NCBI GenBank assembly: GCA_905221615.1
Contig: CAJNDT010001313.1
Coordinates: 248,001-312,000, forward strand
DNA length: 64,000 nucleotides
Direction: 5' to 3'
Origin: Symbiodinium sp. CCMP2592
Taxonomy: Eukaryota; Sar; Dinophyceae; Suessiales; Symbiodiniaceae
The first letter of the stretch is position 1. Every line of letters begins with the position of its first letter. Position numbers and translations under genes: made by a program. The notes under the pieces were generated by a model. That model was not told where the DNA came from. It searched no databases and was given only the letters and a program-made list of their open reading frames with translations. Below are positions 30,381 through 41,063 of the stretch, piece after piece.

Positions 30381-31388
30381 TTGATGTCACATAGCCGTCA
30401 CATCCGCATCGAGTTGGCACAGCCGTTTCATATAGTTCTCGATAGAACTGTCCATAGCAGGATGATGAGGCCATCGCGATGGCCCAGTCAGCAGTAGATG
30501 CAGCTGATGAAGCTTCTGCGAGGCCTCTAGGTTCGGACGAGATCCGTTCTTTTCAGCAAGAGGCTCCTCTCGCCTCTGCAAGGCTTGAGAGGGTGCTGCT
30601 GGAGAGTCAGCAAGCCTTCGATCAGCAGGCCGAGATTCAGGCACGCGCTGGGCACCAGAAGAGCCAGTTGTTTTCGTTCTGTGATGTTGCCTGCAGGAGC
30701 AAGCCGCGCTGGCACAAGCACTTGAAGCGTCCGATGCCAGAGTCCCGAGCTGGGATTCTGCCTGCCGCTGCTGAAGCTGAACCGAGCTCAGGCCGCTGTG
30801 AGCCGTTCACAGCGAAGGATGTCTAGCCGGGCAGAGAATGAGGACAGGGCTTGCACGGTGACTGACATTCAACCCAAACCCCTGAACCGTAATTGGATGT
30901 GATGCTTACCAGGACTCTTCCCTGGCCTCCCGTGGGCCTGTGCAGGGTGCGGCTGGGCGGGCACTGCGCTCGGAGAAGGCTTCGCCAGAGGCATCGGAGG
31001 CCTGAGCTGAACATTGGGGTCTACCCATAGGCTGCACAGTAGTTCCTTTTTGGGTTCATAATTTAGAATCCTATAAGGTAGTCCCGAAAAGGAACTAGTA
31101 TGGAGCCTCCAGGTATTGCACAATCAGGGTCGCAAGACAGAGCGACGCAATTTTGCATGTCAGAGTCCAGGAAGCAGGAATGCTCCTGCCCTTACATATC
31201 AAGACGACAAGCAGGACTTCGTTGTTTGCTCTCTGCCCCGAAAACATGTCAATACTGAACCTCGAAACAGCCGATACCCAAACCTGAAAGCCACGTTCGT
31301 TTCTTTGAAGACCTGCTTACAAGCTCTGCCTGGGCCTTTCTGCGTTCATGTTCGAAATCGGTCTACGGGGGCAACCACATGTGCTTCG
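30380..31388 (+). repeat. 1,009-bp direct repeat, right copy
   Basis: Matches 20,956-21,964 with no difference that I could find. To its right the host sequence diverges at GCTTCG (AGATTCG here, TCGAATCG where the element starts). It includes the coiled-coil exon-like frame at 30,479-30,826 and a family G hairpin at 31,036-31,110. Confidence 0.9.
30479..30826 (+). CDS. Exon-like segment, coiled-coil rich (right copy)
   Basis: Same sequence as 21,055-21,402. This copy is contiguous with downstream exon-like sequence: an Ala-rich piece (AQHAPGPAAAPVTSASSATA, about 31,416-31,520) after the acceptor CTAATCCACAG, then EQLQQAAQELAKSFSQQDLR (about 31,650-31,710). It is therefore the copy most likely to belong to a functional host gene, possibly the first gene of the TPR array, but the join is not proven. 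Confidence 0.38.
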   Translation: MAQSAVDAADEASARPLGSDEIRSFQQEAPLASARLERVLLESQQAFDQQAEIQARAGHQKSQLFSFCDVACRSKPRWHKHLKRPMPESRAGILPAAAEAEPSSGRCEPFTAKDV

Positions 31389-31610
31389 AGATTCGAAACT
31401 GGTTCTAATCCACAGGCAGCGACGGCACAGCATGCGCCAGGGCCAGCGGCAGCCCCGGTAACTTCAGCAAGCTCCGCGACGGCTGCTTCGAAGAAGGCCA
31501 GGCACGGAATCGCAAGTGTTCGACATGTTGGTGGCATGGGCATGTGCTTCTGTAAGTACACCGTGTCCTTCCCGAGATTGAACATATTGAACCAACCCAT
31601 GCAATGCAGT

Positions 31611-31744
31611 TCTGTTTCCAGAATCGACTTCGCCGCGGGAGGTGCTGCCAGAACAGCTGCAGCAGGCGGCGCAAGAGCTGGCAAAGAGCTTCTCTCAGCA
31701 GGATCTCCGGGCAGAAAAGGACAGCGGTTTGGCTTCTTTTCATG
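31611..31744 (+). CDS. Probable exon, helical protein related to the TPR locus
   Basis: The frame reads PEQLQQAAQELAKSFSQQDL then RAEKDSGLASFHD and a stop. The segment QQDLRAEKDSG resembles EQKLRADKDGS in the exon at 32,580-32,760, so these two exons look like paralogous parts of neighbouring genes. No enzyme domain. Preceded by a possible acceptor in TTCTGTTTCCAG. Confidence 0.35.
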
Positions 31745-31870
31745 ACTGAGTCTGTGACAGTAGCAGTTGTCACCTCAACCGGCAGGATGGAAATCGAAAC
31801 CAAGCAAGAGCCAGGCTTACTGCTGCAGTCCTGGGATTCTCTGTTCCTCAAAGCCAAAACCCGAAATTAG

Positions 31871-32579
31871 AAGCCCAATAAAGCCTTTTGGAGGCGAGCC
31901 CTCTGTTTCTGCACCGTCTTAGAGACTCAGAGCTTTCTAGGAGTCTGGGCACGTCGCCACCAAAGCCACAGAGGAGGCACTTCCTTGCAATTCATGGGAT
32001 TTTGGACGGTGCCTGAATTGGGAGACTCACGATTGGTTTGCTAGGATTCTCGGATGGGGATGGTGCATGAGTTGGAAGACTCATGACTAGTTTCCTGCTG
32101 TTGATGGCGGTATCTCACCATCTTGCAAAATTTGACCGTTCCAGGACAACAACGGCGGTGTTTTCTTGTTGCACCTTGAAGCTTCATGTCCCCGAATGAG
32201 TTCTCGCAGGTATGTCGATTGTCAATCCCTGATGCCCATATATCTGCATCAGGGCCGTCATCTAGGATCGCTGAAAAGTGTCGTAAGGCTGGAGAAGCTG
32301 GCAGAATGCTGTTCTTGACATGCCTGACTTGCTCCAATTCAGGGTCTTAGCAGAATCTGCAAGCCAAGCCAGGTTTCTTTCGGCATGAGCAGCATCATGC
32401 AATTGTCGCAAGGGGCATCTGCGGTTGTTCTGGAATCGATGCTCTCAAGTTTACCAGGTCCATCCTCAGTACCATGGCTTGCTTGTAGGGCTGTCACAGG
32501 TTCCGCGCGGCGTTTGATATAGGTCAGTTTGAGAATTTTTTGACTGAGGGGTCGAGGACCCCTAGGTTTAAGCACTTAG
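31871..32579. other. No recognisable gene
   Basis: Contains a near direct repeat: GGGAGACTCACGATTGGTTT followed by TGCTAGGATTCTC, and GGAAGACTCATGACTAGTTT about 55 bases later. Short minus-strand frames at 32,041-32,337 and 32,339-32,575 have no domain. Confidence 0.4.
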
Positions 32580-32864
32580 TTGGCCAAGCATGTGGAGGCA
32601 TTGGAAGAGACGCTGCTGGAGGCGATGAAAGAGGTGGCACGCCACCCGGAGAAAGCAGAGGCACATCAGAAGCTGGCAAGAGTGGAGGAGGCCATCCGAC
32701 ACAAGACCACCAACAGCACGGACTTCCCTCGGAGCTCCTCGGAACAAAAGCTGCGGGCAGACAAGGACGGCAGTTCTCTAGGAGTGCGTGTGTTGTTGAC
32801 CGGCTTGCTGATCGTGCCTCCGCTTGCCATCGCCAGACAGAGAGTTTTGCCGGTTTCTCCATAA
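32580..32864 (+). CDS. Probable exon of a TPR-locus gene
   Basis: The first 35 residues (HVEALEETLLEAMKEVARHP then EKAEAHQKLARVEEAIR) form the amphipathic helices and P-x-x-AEAHxxL spacing of a tetratricopeptide-like repeat. The later part (SSEQKLRADKDGSS) resembles the exon at 31,611-31,744. The frame then runs into a hydrophobic stretch that may be intronic. TPR proteins are helical scaffolds that bind partner proteins; no partner is evident here. Confidence 0.4.
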   Translation: MAKHVEALEETLLEAMKEVARHPEKAEAHQKLARVEEAIRHKTTNSTDFPRSSSEQKLRADKDGSSLGVRVLLTGLLIVPPLAIARQRVLPVSP

Positions 32865-32869
32865 ACCCC

Positions 32870-34670
32870 TAAACCCTAAACAAACCCTTTTTGAATGAGC
32901 CCAAACTCTAAACCCCCAAAACCCTTTAATCTAAACGTGCCTTGCGCGAGCTTCTTGGAAATTGCGCAGAGGTTTATGGGAAAGCGCTTCTTAATCATAC
33001 ATAAGCCAAATCTTACATCGGCCATGCCGTTCCGGGTGCAGAGAAGCTTGCATACTGCAGTGCACCTGGTGCGCATTGATCGCAGCTTCGTGCACTTGCG
33101 ACTTGCGACATCTGTATTTGTAAGTTTCCTTCTGTGTGCAAACATCATGCTTCTACCGATTCATCCGTAGTTGGTGGATGAAAGAGTGATGCATGGCTTC
33201 GGTGGGTATCAGATGCCGCTCGATATTCCGACAATGGCTGAGCTCAAACAGTTGGTTCTTGTTTCTCCTTTGCGTTTGTGTTTTCTCTGGATTCTGATGT
33301 AGCCTCTGATGGATGCATTCCCAAAGAGGAAAGGAAGCCAAGTGTGTCGCCTGAGTCCACAGGAAGGTTTCCTTTACGCCACTGCGGATCGAGGAAAGAA
33401 ACCAGGATTCCCTCACGCGCATTGCTGCATCGGAACGCGTGTCTACGCTACAACGGTCTGGTTGCAGTTTTGGTCTGTGCACGTGCACCGGGCTTGTCGT
33501 GGCACCAATGTAAGATTTTGCGCTGGAAGGAATTAGAAACTTTATTCATTCCGTTTAAGAAACCCTATCTTCGATGCAAAATGTGTGCTTGGACTAAGGT
33601 CGTGCTTTGCGCACGCTTCTTGGTGAACGCGCTTCTATGCGCCAACGCGCTTCTAAAACCGACGCGGTGGTGGGACCGAAACAAATAAAAACAGAGAAAA
33701 AAAACGCGAATTGCTATTGGCGCTCGCTGCTCGGGAACGCGCTTCTTCGGGATGAGCTTCTCGGCAACGCGTTTCTTAGACCATATAACTGACACAGTAG
33801 CTCTTCGGGCTCCACTTGTTGGATCCTCAAAGTCGGCGCGCAATGAACGCTGTGTTAGATTTCACCGGCTTTTGGGACAGACTGCTTGCTACCACCGGCT
33901 GATCCTACTTCTTGTCAGTCACTCCTTGTGAGGGGCACGATTGTATGATGACAGGTGGGACGGGCACGTATCTAATTCTGATCCAACGCTGAAGCGAATA
34001 GCTTCTCAAGCTCTGGGGATTTTATCATGGCATGTTAGCAAGTGGCTCCTGGCGAGTACTCTCCATATGGCTTTCGTTGGGACAACGTGATCCTGACGGA
34101 CTACAAGCTTGATGGAAATGAAAGGAAGTGCCTGCTGTTCTTGAGGTGTGCTGTGCATTATCAAGCTTGCACGATGATATGCCAAATCCAACATCGTGTG
34201 TTACAATGTGTAGAGTCCCGGTTAGCTTTGAAACGTGTGGCGTGTCCCGTTAGATTTAAAGGAAGTAGACTTCGCTTCTTGGCTCTTGCACGACAGAACG
34301 CAATCCCACAATGCCGAAGATGGACGCCCAAGAAGAGTCCTGCTGCAGCAGCCAGGGTCTGTAGTAGGGTACTCTATGTCCCGAAGCTCCAGTTCCGAGT
34401 CGTGTACCGTGCTGGAATCCTTTATTGTTAATTGCTAGCTATATGAAATATAACTCCACCCTTCGAGGGTTCAAAGTGCCCAGAATGATCAGAACTTCGC
34501 CGAGGTAAATCCAAGACTTAAGAAACAACATGTGGAATCGAATCGTAAGGCACTGGTGTGCAGCTCGCTTCACGATCTTGTGAATTGAAGATTGAGCTAA
34601 GAGAACCCGAGAGTGCCACAAGAAGGGATTGCGAATCCTTGCAGCGAGTTCATGGCCTTGATTGGAGTGC
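32870..34670. other. No recognisable gene
   Basis: Short overlapping frames only. A repeated motif of AACGCGCTTCT / AACGCGTTTCT type occurs at 33,627-33,780 (at least five times), like a decayed minisatellite. Confidence 0.4.
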
Positions 34671-34672
34671 AG

Positions 34673-34781
34673 CCCAAAGGGTCCAAAGTACCTATATAGT
34701 AGAATGTAGGATTTCTGTATTAGGAAATACCATGATGATTTGGGAAAGTATCCTCCACATCCATACGTAACACCCTTTGGG
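34673..34781. repeat. Hairpin element, family C
   Basis: The left arm is CCCAAAGGGTCCAAAGTACC and the right arm is AACACCCTTTGGG. The inner part ATATAGTAGAATGTAGG matches the copies at 9,300 and 16,909. Confidence 0.8.
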
Positions 34782-34870
34782 CAATAAAAGTGAAGTCGTA
34801 GTCTTGTCGGATACAGGACTTGGCAGCCGCAGGCTGTTGATTTTCTTGCCTTTGGCTAGTAGGGAATGGA

Positions 34871-34967
34871 AGAATGGTAGTAATAGTAGTTATAATGGTA
34901 GTAATATGATAGAAAATATGATAGCAATATGATAGTAATATGGTAATAATATGGTAGTAGTAGTAGT
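34871..34967 (+). repeat. Degenerate ATGGTAGTA repeat
   Basis: Imperfect ATGGTAGTAATA / ATGATAGCAATA units. Non-coding. Confidence 0.75.
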
Positions 34968-35094
34968 CAGAGTTGTATCATATTCCTCCGTTCCCTACAA
35001 ACCAAAGGTAAGATTTCGGCTTATCCAGCTCAGTGGGGCAGGACAGCGGCAAAGCCGGGAGCTCGTCCGAAGCCGCGGAGAAGGCACTGCACAG

Positions 35095-35475
35095 TGTAGA
35101 TAGACTTGGAAGATAGTGTAGGAGGATAGCTAGACTTCGATTGCATGAGAGATAGGGGTGTATGTATAAATAATATGTACACACATGTGCACATAAACGT
35201 CGATACAGATGTAACTAGAGACAGAGATGTAGATTTAGATTCTAGGATGGTTGGCACACAAGTAGATCAGTGACGGTTAGTACGGTGGGTGAGGTCGGTA
35301 GAGGATAGACAAGCAGTAGGTAGGTAGACAAGTAGGTAAATAGACAGATAACAAACGGAACGATAGATAGGCACAAAGGTCGCCAGATAGGAGTTGGATA
35401 CTTAGACAGGTAGATATGTGGATAGGTCTCAGGTAATAAGACGAGAGAGGGAGATAGGATACAGATAGAGATGGA
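35095..35475. repeat. GATA/GACA-type degenerate low-complexity tract
   Basis: About 380 bases dominated by TAGATAG, TAGGTAGACA and related words. No gene seen. Confidence 0.65.
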
Positions 35476-35739
35476 CACTGCGGCTTAAGGTATTAGTGCA
35501 TTTGGTATTGTTGATGTTGTTGACATTTTTGCTGCGCATGTATTATTTCAACCGGAGAGTTCCACATCGTCAGAAGCGAAGGTTGATTGGCAGTTCTTCT
35601 GTGGTGAGCACTGGTTGTCATGTGAGACGGCTGAGTCAGTTTGCAACATGGGTAGCAACAAAGTGCTGGAAAATCATGACAGATGCAGTGAAACGCAGTC
35701 TTTGCTGAGACGCCCCCGAAATTGGCCCGGAAGCCCCAG

Positions 35740-36129
35740 GTTTCTCGACAGACCTCGCTCAGCTAGCCCTCAAACCAGAGAGCGACCGAACCGCTTTGGC
35801 AGGTGCCAGATGCAAAGCAACAAGCAGAGCTGCACCATGCCTTGGAAAAGGTGGTCTCTAACCCCGACAACTCGCTTGCCCAGCTTCAACTTGGTGCCGC
35901 ATTCATCCGAGTGCAGGATTTCGAAGGTGCCGCGGAGGCCTTTGAAAGAGCCTCCTTGTTGGAGCCCAACGACCCGACCGCCCACTACGCGCTGGGACAG
36001 ACGAAGCACAAGCTTGGGAAACTCCGAGAGGCGGAGGCCTCCCTGGAAAAAGCCATCAGCTTGAAAGCCGACGAAGGCTGCAAGGCTGCTCTTGCAGCAG
36101 TGCGCAAGGAGAGCCGGATAAATGTCTAA
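35740..36129 (+). CDS. TPR protein, 3' end of gene 1
   Basis: Two to three tetratricopeptide repeats end at the TAA at 36,127-36,129. Core sequences are AELHHALEKVVSNPDNSLAQ, LQLGAAFIRVQDFEGAAEAF, ERASLLEPNDPTAHYALGQT and LREAEASLEKAISLK, with a C-terminal AALAAVRKESR. A preceding in-phase TPR half (DLAQLALKPESDRTALA, 35,740-35,802) follows an acceptor at AAGCCCCAG. It joins the rest only if seven bases at 35,803-35,809 are skipped (see findings). The same C-terminal pattern (L-A-x-L-R-x-E-x-R before the stop) ends the two other TPR genes at 41,063 and 43,386, so these are tandem paralogues. Role: protein-protein scaffold, partner unknown. Confidence 0.65.
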
Positions 36130-37150
36130 GAGAGGATTTCGGAAGGGTCCTTGAAGGAGGCAGGTGGGAGCCAACATTTCTGGACCCTCCAGCTGTTTAG
36201 TATGAGATCCGAATTGGGTCCTTGTCTGCACATCCAGAATCAGCGGCCTTCCACAGGTAATGCAATGACCGAAACTATACCATGCAGACGAAACAGGTTC
36301 ATTCCATTTGCAGCGCCGTGTATGCAGGTGCACATATAGTTACGAGCGTGATCATGTACGCTGACGAGAAAGCGTCGTGGTTATGAGCAGGTATGGCCAC
36401 CAGGTGCACCCCCAGCAACAGCCACATAGCTATTGGATCATGTGTATATTCACGGCTTCCCGATTCTGAAATGCGACGGCCATACATAAAGAGGCATGAA
36501 GCGTGTTGTCATGACTTCCCCAGTATAGTACGGATACTGGCATCACAGGGACCATTTATGTTGAAAACGTGCCGGTGCGTGTGCCGCTGCAACCGAACCT
36601 TGTACTGAAATGCGTGCCCGGTAAGTTGTTCAAGCCGACGTGTACTGTTTGTATGTTTGTGTCAGCTTGAAGTCAGTCTGAAGCACCTTTCGATTTACAA
36701 CAGATCTCTCGGTGTGCTCGATCCGCACTCGAACGCACGCTGGTCGATTTCGGGTACTGCTGCAGCAGAGAGCGTTGTTTCCGTGTGCGGCAAAAATTCG
36801 GCCTTGTCACGCGGAGAGTTCTTCGTTCGAGTCGGGTTGTGGACAGTTCCCGAAGGGGGCAGGTGTAAGCTTATCCACAGTCGGTGCGTGCCAGCGCAAA
36901 ACATTGGCATGTTTGTCTTGGCTTGGGGCCTTCTGCATCAAATTTTTGTTTTTGTTATGTCTAGCCGCCTGCCTGCCAGATTCATTCTATCGCTACCCAC
37001 GAATCGAACAGCATGTCGTCGGCACCGGACATCGAGAGTGCCATGACAGAAGGGCAGGACATGAGTGATGCAAAAGCTGCGGAGGTCGGGCCGGTTTGTT
37101 GAAAACAGTGGGGAAGCGCAAAAAAGCTATGAGGGTTGCAGGTGATCCCA
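36130..37150. other. No recognisable gene
   Basis: Intergenic or intronic sequence between TPR genes. Short frames only. Confidence 0.4.
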
Positions 37151-37375
37151 AAACCTATTTAATACAGGGCCAAAGCAATTCCCTATACTATTGTGGGGTT
37201 CCTTATTGTACTTATAGCTTAGTCTGATATTCGCTAAAACTTACTCTAATTATTAAGGCCCTCATATTAAACCCTATAAACCCTAAACCGGGGAGGGCTG
37301 TTGGGGTTGAGGATCGTGGAATATTCTTGTGCTCGAGGGGTTCTTTGCCAGAGTGAAGCGCCGAGGCTTTGGTAA

Positions 37376-37480
37376 GAATAGGGTTTAGGGTTTGGGGTTT
37401 AGGGTTTCTGGTAAGTAATAGGATTCAGGGTAATATAGTTTGGGGTTTAGGGTTTCGGGTATATGGTTTGGGGTTTGGGG
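37376..37480 (+). repeat. Degenerate TTTAGGG tract
   Basis: TTTAGGG, TTTGGGG and TTTCGGG-like units, partly decayed. Confidence 0.75.
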
Positions 37481-37612
37481 TTTTAAGTATATAGCCAGGA
37501 ATTCGCCAGAAAGGTCAGACGCCTATAAGAACGCGAACGCATCCGCCGGCAACAGTCCGCTCTCCTTCTGCGTTTCGGCATGCGTGAAGTTGGAACAAGC
37601 CTCTACAGGTGT

Positions 37613-37724
37613 CCCTAAGGCTCTATGTACCCATATAGTAGGTACTTATAGGCCTTAAAGGGGTCCCCTATATGGCTAATTTAAGGCTTAAGTACCTACT
37701 ATATGGGTACATGGAGCCTTTGGG
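37613..37724. repeat. Hairpin element, family D
   Basis: The left arm is GGCTCTATGTACCCATATAG and the right arm is CTATATGGGTACATGGAGCC, with a GTAGGTACTT / AAGTACCTAC inner pair. A partial relative is near 18,299-18,360, and another is at 55,433-55,513. Confidence 0.85.
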
Positions 37725-37729
37725 TGTAT

Positions 37730-39200
37730 GGTCCTTGAGTCGGGTGGTGCAGGCTGCTGTTGAAGGTTGGTAGGCTCCCGTGCCACAGAACTCACAGAGC
37801 CACAATTTGGCTGATCATCCGGAACTGCTGATTTCGAAGAGGTGACGTCATGATCTCGCCAGCATGGGCGGCCGTGTGTGTCTGCCTAACATCAGGTAGC
37901 TTTACCTGAGTCGCAACATCACAGTTGAAGGGGCTTTAGTTGATGAGAAATTCGGAAGGTTCGCGCACCGAAGAAATATATTGGTATTGGTGCTAAACCC
38001 GAAACATCCCTGAGACCCGAAACCTTAAACTGAAGTTCGATTTTTGGAAGGATCCGCGTCCTGAGCCAGCCCTGTCGCCGGAGCAGGAGAAGCTGCAAGG
38101 GAGTCCTTTCGGTGGCCGTGGTCACCGGTCTGAGTGCGTACAAGATCCCGATGGTTCCTCAATCTCACTGCCTATCAGTCCCGCCTAGTCCTCGTCGCCA
38201 CCATCACATCCAGTTTGTGTTGTTGGTCTTGTGGTTGGCATTCGTTTTCCTGTTGTTCTTCATTTCTCATTGTTGTGTTTGTAAATGTGTTGGAAATCGT
38301 TGTTGTTGGTGTTGTTGGTGGTGGTGTTGTTGCACGTGCTTCTGCCGCCGCGAGGGGTGATGCGATTTCTTTGCTGGCATGTGCTGAAACTCGAGTTTTG
38401 GCACTTTGCTCGCCCGAAATTGAACTTGCATTTTGTTTTCGCACCGTTTTTTTTGCTGTGTTATCTAGCACAAAATGCAACAACCGGTGGGCTGCACTGT
38501 GCAAACACATGCTCAGCTCTTCATTTTGCAGCGTTTTCTCCGGTGTTTTCGTGTGTGGGTCGCATTACGCATTGTTTTTTGACAGTGTTTTTGCTGACTG
38601 TCGACTTTCTGCACATGCCGGCTTCGACTTGCACGTGTCTTTCAGCTCTGTGCGGGGGTGGGGGGAAATGATGACGCGTGCGAATGTGGCTTGTGTCTTC
38701 TGTTTCTTTCGTTGCCTTACTTCTCAAACGCTGCCGGTTGCTCTGTGAAGCCCTTGTTGCCGCTTCTTGTTGCTTCACTTTTGAAACGTCAACCATGCAA
38801 AAACCTCTAGATTTTGATGCTTTCCCGACAAAAACTTCGCAACTGACCTTAAAATTAAAAAACAAAGACGAAAAACATGGTATTTGCGACACTTTCGCAA
38901 GAGCGTTACCAAAACACAAGAACAAAAACAATGTAACACGAAAACACCGAAACGGACGAGTACCACGAACAACACAGGGTTTTCAAGCTTTCGACCAACA
39001 AAACCTCCCAAAAATAGACGACTCACCCCGCGCGGCGGCAGACGCACGTGCTACCTTGTTGTTGTTGTTGTTGCTGTTGCCGTTGGATTTGTCTTGACAG
39101 TCGTTTGGTTGCTGTTGCTGTCGTTGCCGTTACCGTTGCTGTGGCTGTTGCTGCTGTTGTTGTTCTTGCCGTGTTTCTTGTTAGTCTGTTGGTCCTATAT
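37730..39200. other. No confident gene; GT-rich region
   Basis: The plus strand is T/G-rich at 38,200-38,700, so long frames of Val/Cys/Phe-rich peptide are open by composition. A GTT/GCT triplet tract lies at 39,055-39,170. Confidence 0.4.
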
Positions 39201-39314
39201 TAGGTACGGCCCCCCACTGAGTAATAGTTGAATAATATTCATAATATAGGTCGACATATTAGGACCTTAATAGTAGCCCTATTATAGACTCTTACTGTAT
39301 GGGGGCCGTACCCA
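39201..39314. repeat. Hairpin element, family H
   Basis: The arms GGTACGGCCCCCCACTGAGT and ACTGTATGGGGGCCGTACC bound 114 bases. An inverted copy lies at 40,289-40,396. Confidence 0.85.
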
Positions 39315-39379
39315 AGTCCTATAGTACCTGACCATATCGGATTCAATAATGTTCGTCGGCCTGCCTTGGAACCCGGTGT

Positions 39380-39482
39380 ATGGTGTCCTTTCGCGACCTG
39401 TCATTTCTCGAAGAGGACCCGTACGATGATGATGACCCTGAAGACGAAGACTATGCGGATGACTTCGAGGAGCACACTAGAG
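39380..39482 (+). CDS. Possible first exon of TPR gene 2 (acidic)
   Basis: The ATG at 39,380 opens MVSFRDLSFLEEDPYDDDDP and a further acidic stretch, then meets a GT donor (AGAG|GTTGTT). Further acidic exon-like pieces follow at about 39,781-39,831 (YEDFQDSDEEESVAG) and 39,946-39,990 (GENEDEGLSQESAG), both bounded by CAG|G-like acceptors or donors. Linking them to the TPR exons downstream is inference from strand, order and spacing. Confidence 0.4.
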
Positions 39483-40288
39483 GTTGTTCCACAAAGCTGT
39501 CGTCTGTTATAGTAGTTGGATATTCGAATATTCAGCTTTTCAGGATGTGTTTATACAGTAGCGGTCCCTGTCATTCTTCTTACGAGCTGAGGTATCTTGG
39601 TGAGTACTCCCAGTGCCAGCTGCGCTTCACTGCATGACCCATCTTTTGCGCTACTTCCTGCGATCACGTCCTGCAGCTCCCCTGCCCAACTTGCCTCTAC
39701 AACCATCACCACTCCGATGCACAACAGCCTCTGCACTGTCACGAATCAGTTCGGCTGCATGTGGACTTATAGCAGCTGTGCATCAGTCTATGAGGATTTT
39801 CAAGACTCGGATGAGGAGGAGTCGGTTGCAGGTCCACCGGGGGGGGGATGGGAGGGTTCGGGCGTTGCCCTGCAGCCTGTCATGCCTTGAACCCCAAAAA
39901 CCCCAAGCTGAAACCTGCAGATCCTCTTTAGCCAGAAGCTTCGCAAGGCGAGAACGAAGACGAAGGCCTGTCCCAGGAATCAGCAGGTGAAGCCAAGGCC
40001 AAGAAGGCCGAATATGCAGTTTCTATAAATTCCTATCGATGCTTCATAAGTTTGCTGTGTCACACGCGCACACACTGACACGCGCACACACACAAAGCAA
40101 GCATTGTTGCAGTGACTGCTGAGGTAAACGATGGGAGTTTGAGAAGGTTTTTGGGGGTGCAAGGGGAGAAAACTAGTTACGATGTTTGTGGATCTAAGCA
40201 CTCTCTAACAGGGGACAGATCATGGACGGCATTTGTCCAAGAAGTCTTTCTCCATTATCATATTCCTCCTGGGAAGCACTGTATACCT

Positions 40289-40396
40289 TGGGTGCGGCAC
40301 AAATACAGTAAGAGTCTATAATAGGGCTACTATTAAGGTCCTAATATATCTATATCATGAATACTCTTCAACTGTTACTGAGTGGGGGCCGTACCT
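40289..40396. repeat. Hairpin element, family H (inverted copy)
   Basis: Carries AGAGTCTATAATAGGGCTAC and ACTGAGTGGGGGCCGTACC, the reverse complement of the element at 39,201-39,314. It ends 30 bases before the splice acceptor of the next exon. Confidence 0.82.
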
Positions 40397-40425
40397 AATG
40401 TATACCTTATCCGTTTTTGGTGCAG

Positions 40426-40530
40426 GAAAAGGCCCTGGAGGAGGCCCTGCAAGCGGTGAAAGCCGCGACGACGGAGCTGAAAGAAGTCGAGAGAGCGGCA
40501 TTGCATCGGAAGCTGGGGAAGGCCAGGAGA
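40426..40530 (+). CDS. TPR gene 2, internal exon
   Basis: A textbook acceptor (CGTTTTTGGTGCAG) precedes a helical frame EKALEEALQAVKAATTELKE then VERAALHRKLGKARR. If the exon ends at 40,530, the codons join in phase with the exon at 40,734 to give KARR-DLKDWAGAQEAF, a well-formed TPR. The intron would then begin GATCCT and end CCCAG, a GA-AG intron of the kind reported in dinoflagellates. It contains a family N hairpin and an (AT)n run. Confidence 0.55.
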
Positions 40531-40561
40531 GATCCTGGGCTCTTGTCAAGGATTCTCATTT

Positions 40562-40680
40562 AAGTTAAGTTGCCATAATAGGGATCTGTAAGGCTTCCGT
40601 TAAGGGATCTATAGTTTGGGTTTAGGGGTTCAGGTTTAAGTTACCACGATAGGGAGCTATAGTAAATAATATATGGTTTC
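40562..40680. repeat. Hairpin element, family N, inside an intron
   Basis: GTTGCCATAATAGGGATC and AGTTACCACGATAGGGAGC arms with a telomere-like centre. Related to 60,601-60,664. It is followed by (AT)11 at about 40,689-40,711. Confidence 0.55.
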
Positions 40681-40733
40681 CTGATGGCATTATATATATA
40701 TATATATATATAAACCCCTAAACAAGAACCCAG

Positions 40734-41063
40734 GATCTCAAGGACTGGGCCGGTGCCCAGGAAGCCTTCCTGGGGGCCGTGCGCTTGGATCCGGGCGACG
40801 CGGACCTCTTCAAACTTCTGGGGCAAACGCAGCGCGAGCTCGGCAAAGGCGACGAGGCCGAGGCGTCTCTTTGCGAGGCTCGCCGCTTGCAGCCGAAGAA
40901 TTCCAGGCGCCATGCCGACTTGGGCGATTTTTACCGAGACTACAAGAAGAGTTTGGAGGCTGCAGAGAAATGCTTCGAGGAGGCTTTCCGATTGAAGTCT
41001 TCGAATGTGGAGTACCGGGCAAAGCTGGCGAAACTGCGCCAGGAGCATCGGCAAAGGTGCTGA
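40734..41063 (+). CDS. TPR protein, 3' exon of gene 2
   Basis: 110 codons ending TGA at 41,061-41,063. Three tetratricopeptide repeats are visible: AGAQEAFLGAVRLDPGDADL, then LLGQTQRELGKGDEAEASLC with LQPKNSRRHADLGDFYRDYK, then AAEKCFEEAFRLKSSNVEYR. The product ends with LAKLRQEHRQRC. The spacing of Gly, Ala and Pro at canonical TPR positions (for example LDPGD) is clear. Acceptor: GAACCCAG|GATCTC. Likely a cytosolic scaffold; partners unknown. Confidence 0.68.
   Translation, partial: DLKDWAGAQEAFLGAVRLDPGDADLFKLLGQTQRELGKGDEAEASLCEARRLQPKNSRRHADLGDFYRDYKKSLEAAEKCFEEAFRLKSSNVEYRAKLAKLRQEHRQRC

Noticed and set aside
20956-31388. 1,009-bp repeats as LTRs of an LTR retrotransposon
   Set aside because: They contain exon-like host sequence and a hairpin, lack TG...CA ends, and the enclosed element has its own split direct repeats and a tyrosine recombinase instead of a DDE integrase.
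38112-38931. Membrane-protein-like frames of up to 204 codons
   Set aside because: The hydrophobic, Val/Cys/Phe-rich peptides follow from a T/G-rich strand, and opposite-strand frames are equally open. No conserved topology or splice signals support them.
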